Assembly (NCBI GenBank): GCA_030624805.1
Contig: JAUXJL010000118.1
Span: 1-6,497 of the forward strand
Source: Acidimicrobiia bacterium
GTDB taxonomy: Bacteria; Actinomycetota; Acidimicrobiia; Spongiisociales; SHLN01
DNA: 6,497 nt
Reading direction: 5' to 3'
The notes under the pieces are model-generated. The model did no database searches. It saw only the letters and a list, made by a program, of their open reading frames with translations, and was not told the origin of the DNA. This document shows positions 6,345 to 6,497 of this stretch, piece after piece. The translations under genes were made by a program, and so were the position numbers. The stretch's first letter is position 1. Each line of letters opens with the position of its first letter.

Positions 6345-6497
6345 GAGGCCGGCTCGTCGGGCGTGTCAGGCTCACCGGGCGTGTCAGGCTCACCGGGCGT
6401 GTCAGGCTCACCGGGCGTGTCAGGCTCACCGGGCGTGTCAGGCTCACCGGACGTGACAGGCTCACCGGACGTGACAGGCTCACCGGACGTGACAGGC
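6341..6497 (-). CDS. tatA: Probable TatA, C-terminal tail only (5' end outside window)
   Basis: An open frame enters from the right edge and runs 51 codons to a TGA at 6343-6341. It encodes only a low-complexity tail: three PVTSGE units, four PDTPGE units, then PDTPDEPAS. No transmembrane helix or APH region is visible, because that part would lie beyond 6497. Identity is inferred from position: the frame ends in a GTGA overlap with tatC, and tatA sits directly before tatC in many Actinomycetota. TatA is the single-span, pore-forming or membrane-thinning subunit of the twin-arginine translocase, and its cytoplasmic C-terminal tail is typically polar, variable and dispensable, which fits a Pro/Glu/Asp/Thr-rich repeat. 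A different small protein upstream of tatC cannot be excluded. Confidence 0.65.
   Translation of the reverse strand, partial: PVTSGEPVTSGEPVTSGEPDTPGEPDTPGEPDTPGEPDTPGEPDTPDEPAS
6351..6497 (-). repeat. 18-bp tandem repeat (minisatellite) in the tatA tail
   Basis: Eight full 18-bp units start at 6351, 6369, 6387, 6405, 6423, 6441, 6459 and 6477, and a ninth begins at 6495 and is cut by the window edge. On the plus strand the unit is ggctcaccgggcgtgtca (type A, four identical copies from 6369) or ggctcaccggacgtgaca (type B, three identical copies from 6441). The two types differ at two positions. The terminal unit at 6351 is type A with two substitutions. The unit length is a multiple of three, so copy-number change keeps the frame and adds or removes a hexapeptide (PDTPGE or PVTSGE). 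Confidence 0.95.

Noticed and set aside
6351..6497. CRISPR array
   Set aside because: The 18-bp units are directly adjacent with no spacers and read as a continuous hexapeptide tail in frame.

Overview
The window is GC-rich and gene-dense, and every gene I can support lies on the minus strand. The order tatA-tatC-helY, followed by an actinobacterial DUF4193 zinc-ribbon protein and a Ppm1/DPM1-type mannosyltransferase, points to the Actinomycetota. In mycobacteria tatA-tatC-helY follows pafA-pafB-pafC. I cannot assign a genus. The look is of an environmental, possibly Acidimicrobiia-like, genome, but that is inference.

Layout in the direction of transcription (right to left). The window opens inside the C-terminal tail of a probable TatA, made of perfect 18-bp tandem repeats. 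tatC follows with a GTGA stop/start overlap, then helY (Ski2/Mtr4-like RNA helicase), again with a GTGA overlap. helY is broken by one missing base in a T run at 4571-4574. Restoring that base gives a full-length 846-residue helicase with all motifs. A diacylglycerol/lipid kinase starts 14 nt inside the end of helY. The only intergenic gap of the window follows (2123-2217, 95 bp), with a good -10 box (TATACT).

The second cluster runs DUF4193 zinc ribbon, polyprenol-phosphate mannosyltransferase, GNAT acetyltransferase, NUDIX hydrolase, and the first 26 residues of a probable M20 peptidase. Every junction in it overlaps by 4 to 11 nt. The window therefore looks like two tightly packed, translationally coupled transcription units.

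Functionally this is mostly housekeeping: Tat export of folded proteins (TatA/TatC), RNA unwinding (HelY), lipid phosphorylation and lipid-linked mannose supply at the membrane, and small-molecule enzymes (GNAT, NUDIX, M20) of unknown substrate. I see no mobile element, CRISPR array, RNA gene or defence system, and no convincing new multi-gene system. The points worth a second look are the helY frameshift, the TatA tail minisatellite, a Leu at a conserved acidic position in TatC helix 4, and an unusually long acidic region in the DUF4193 protein.
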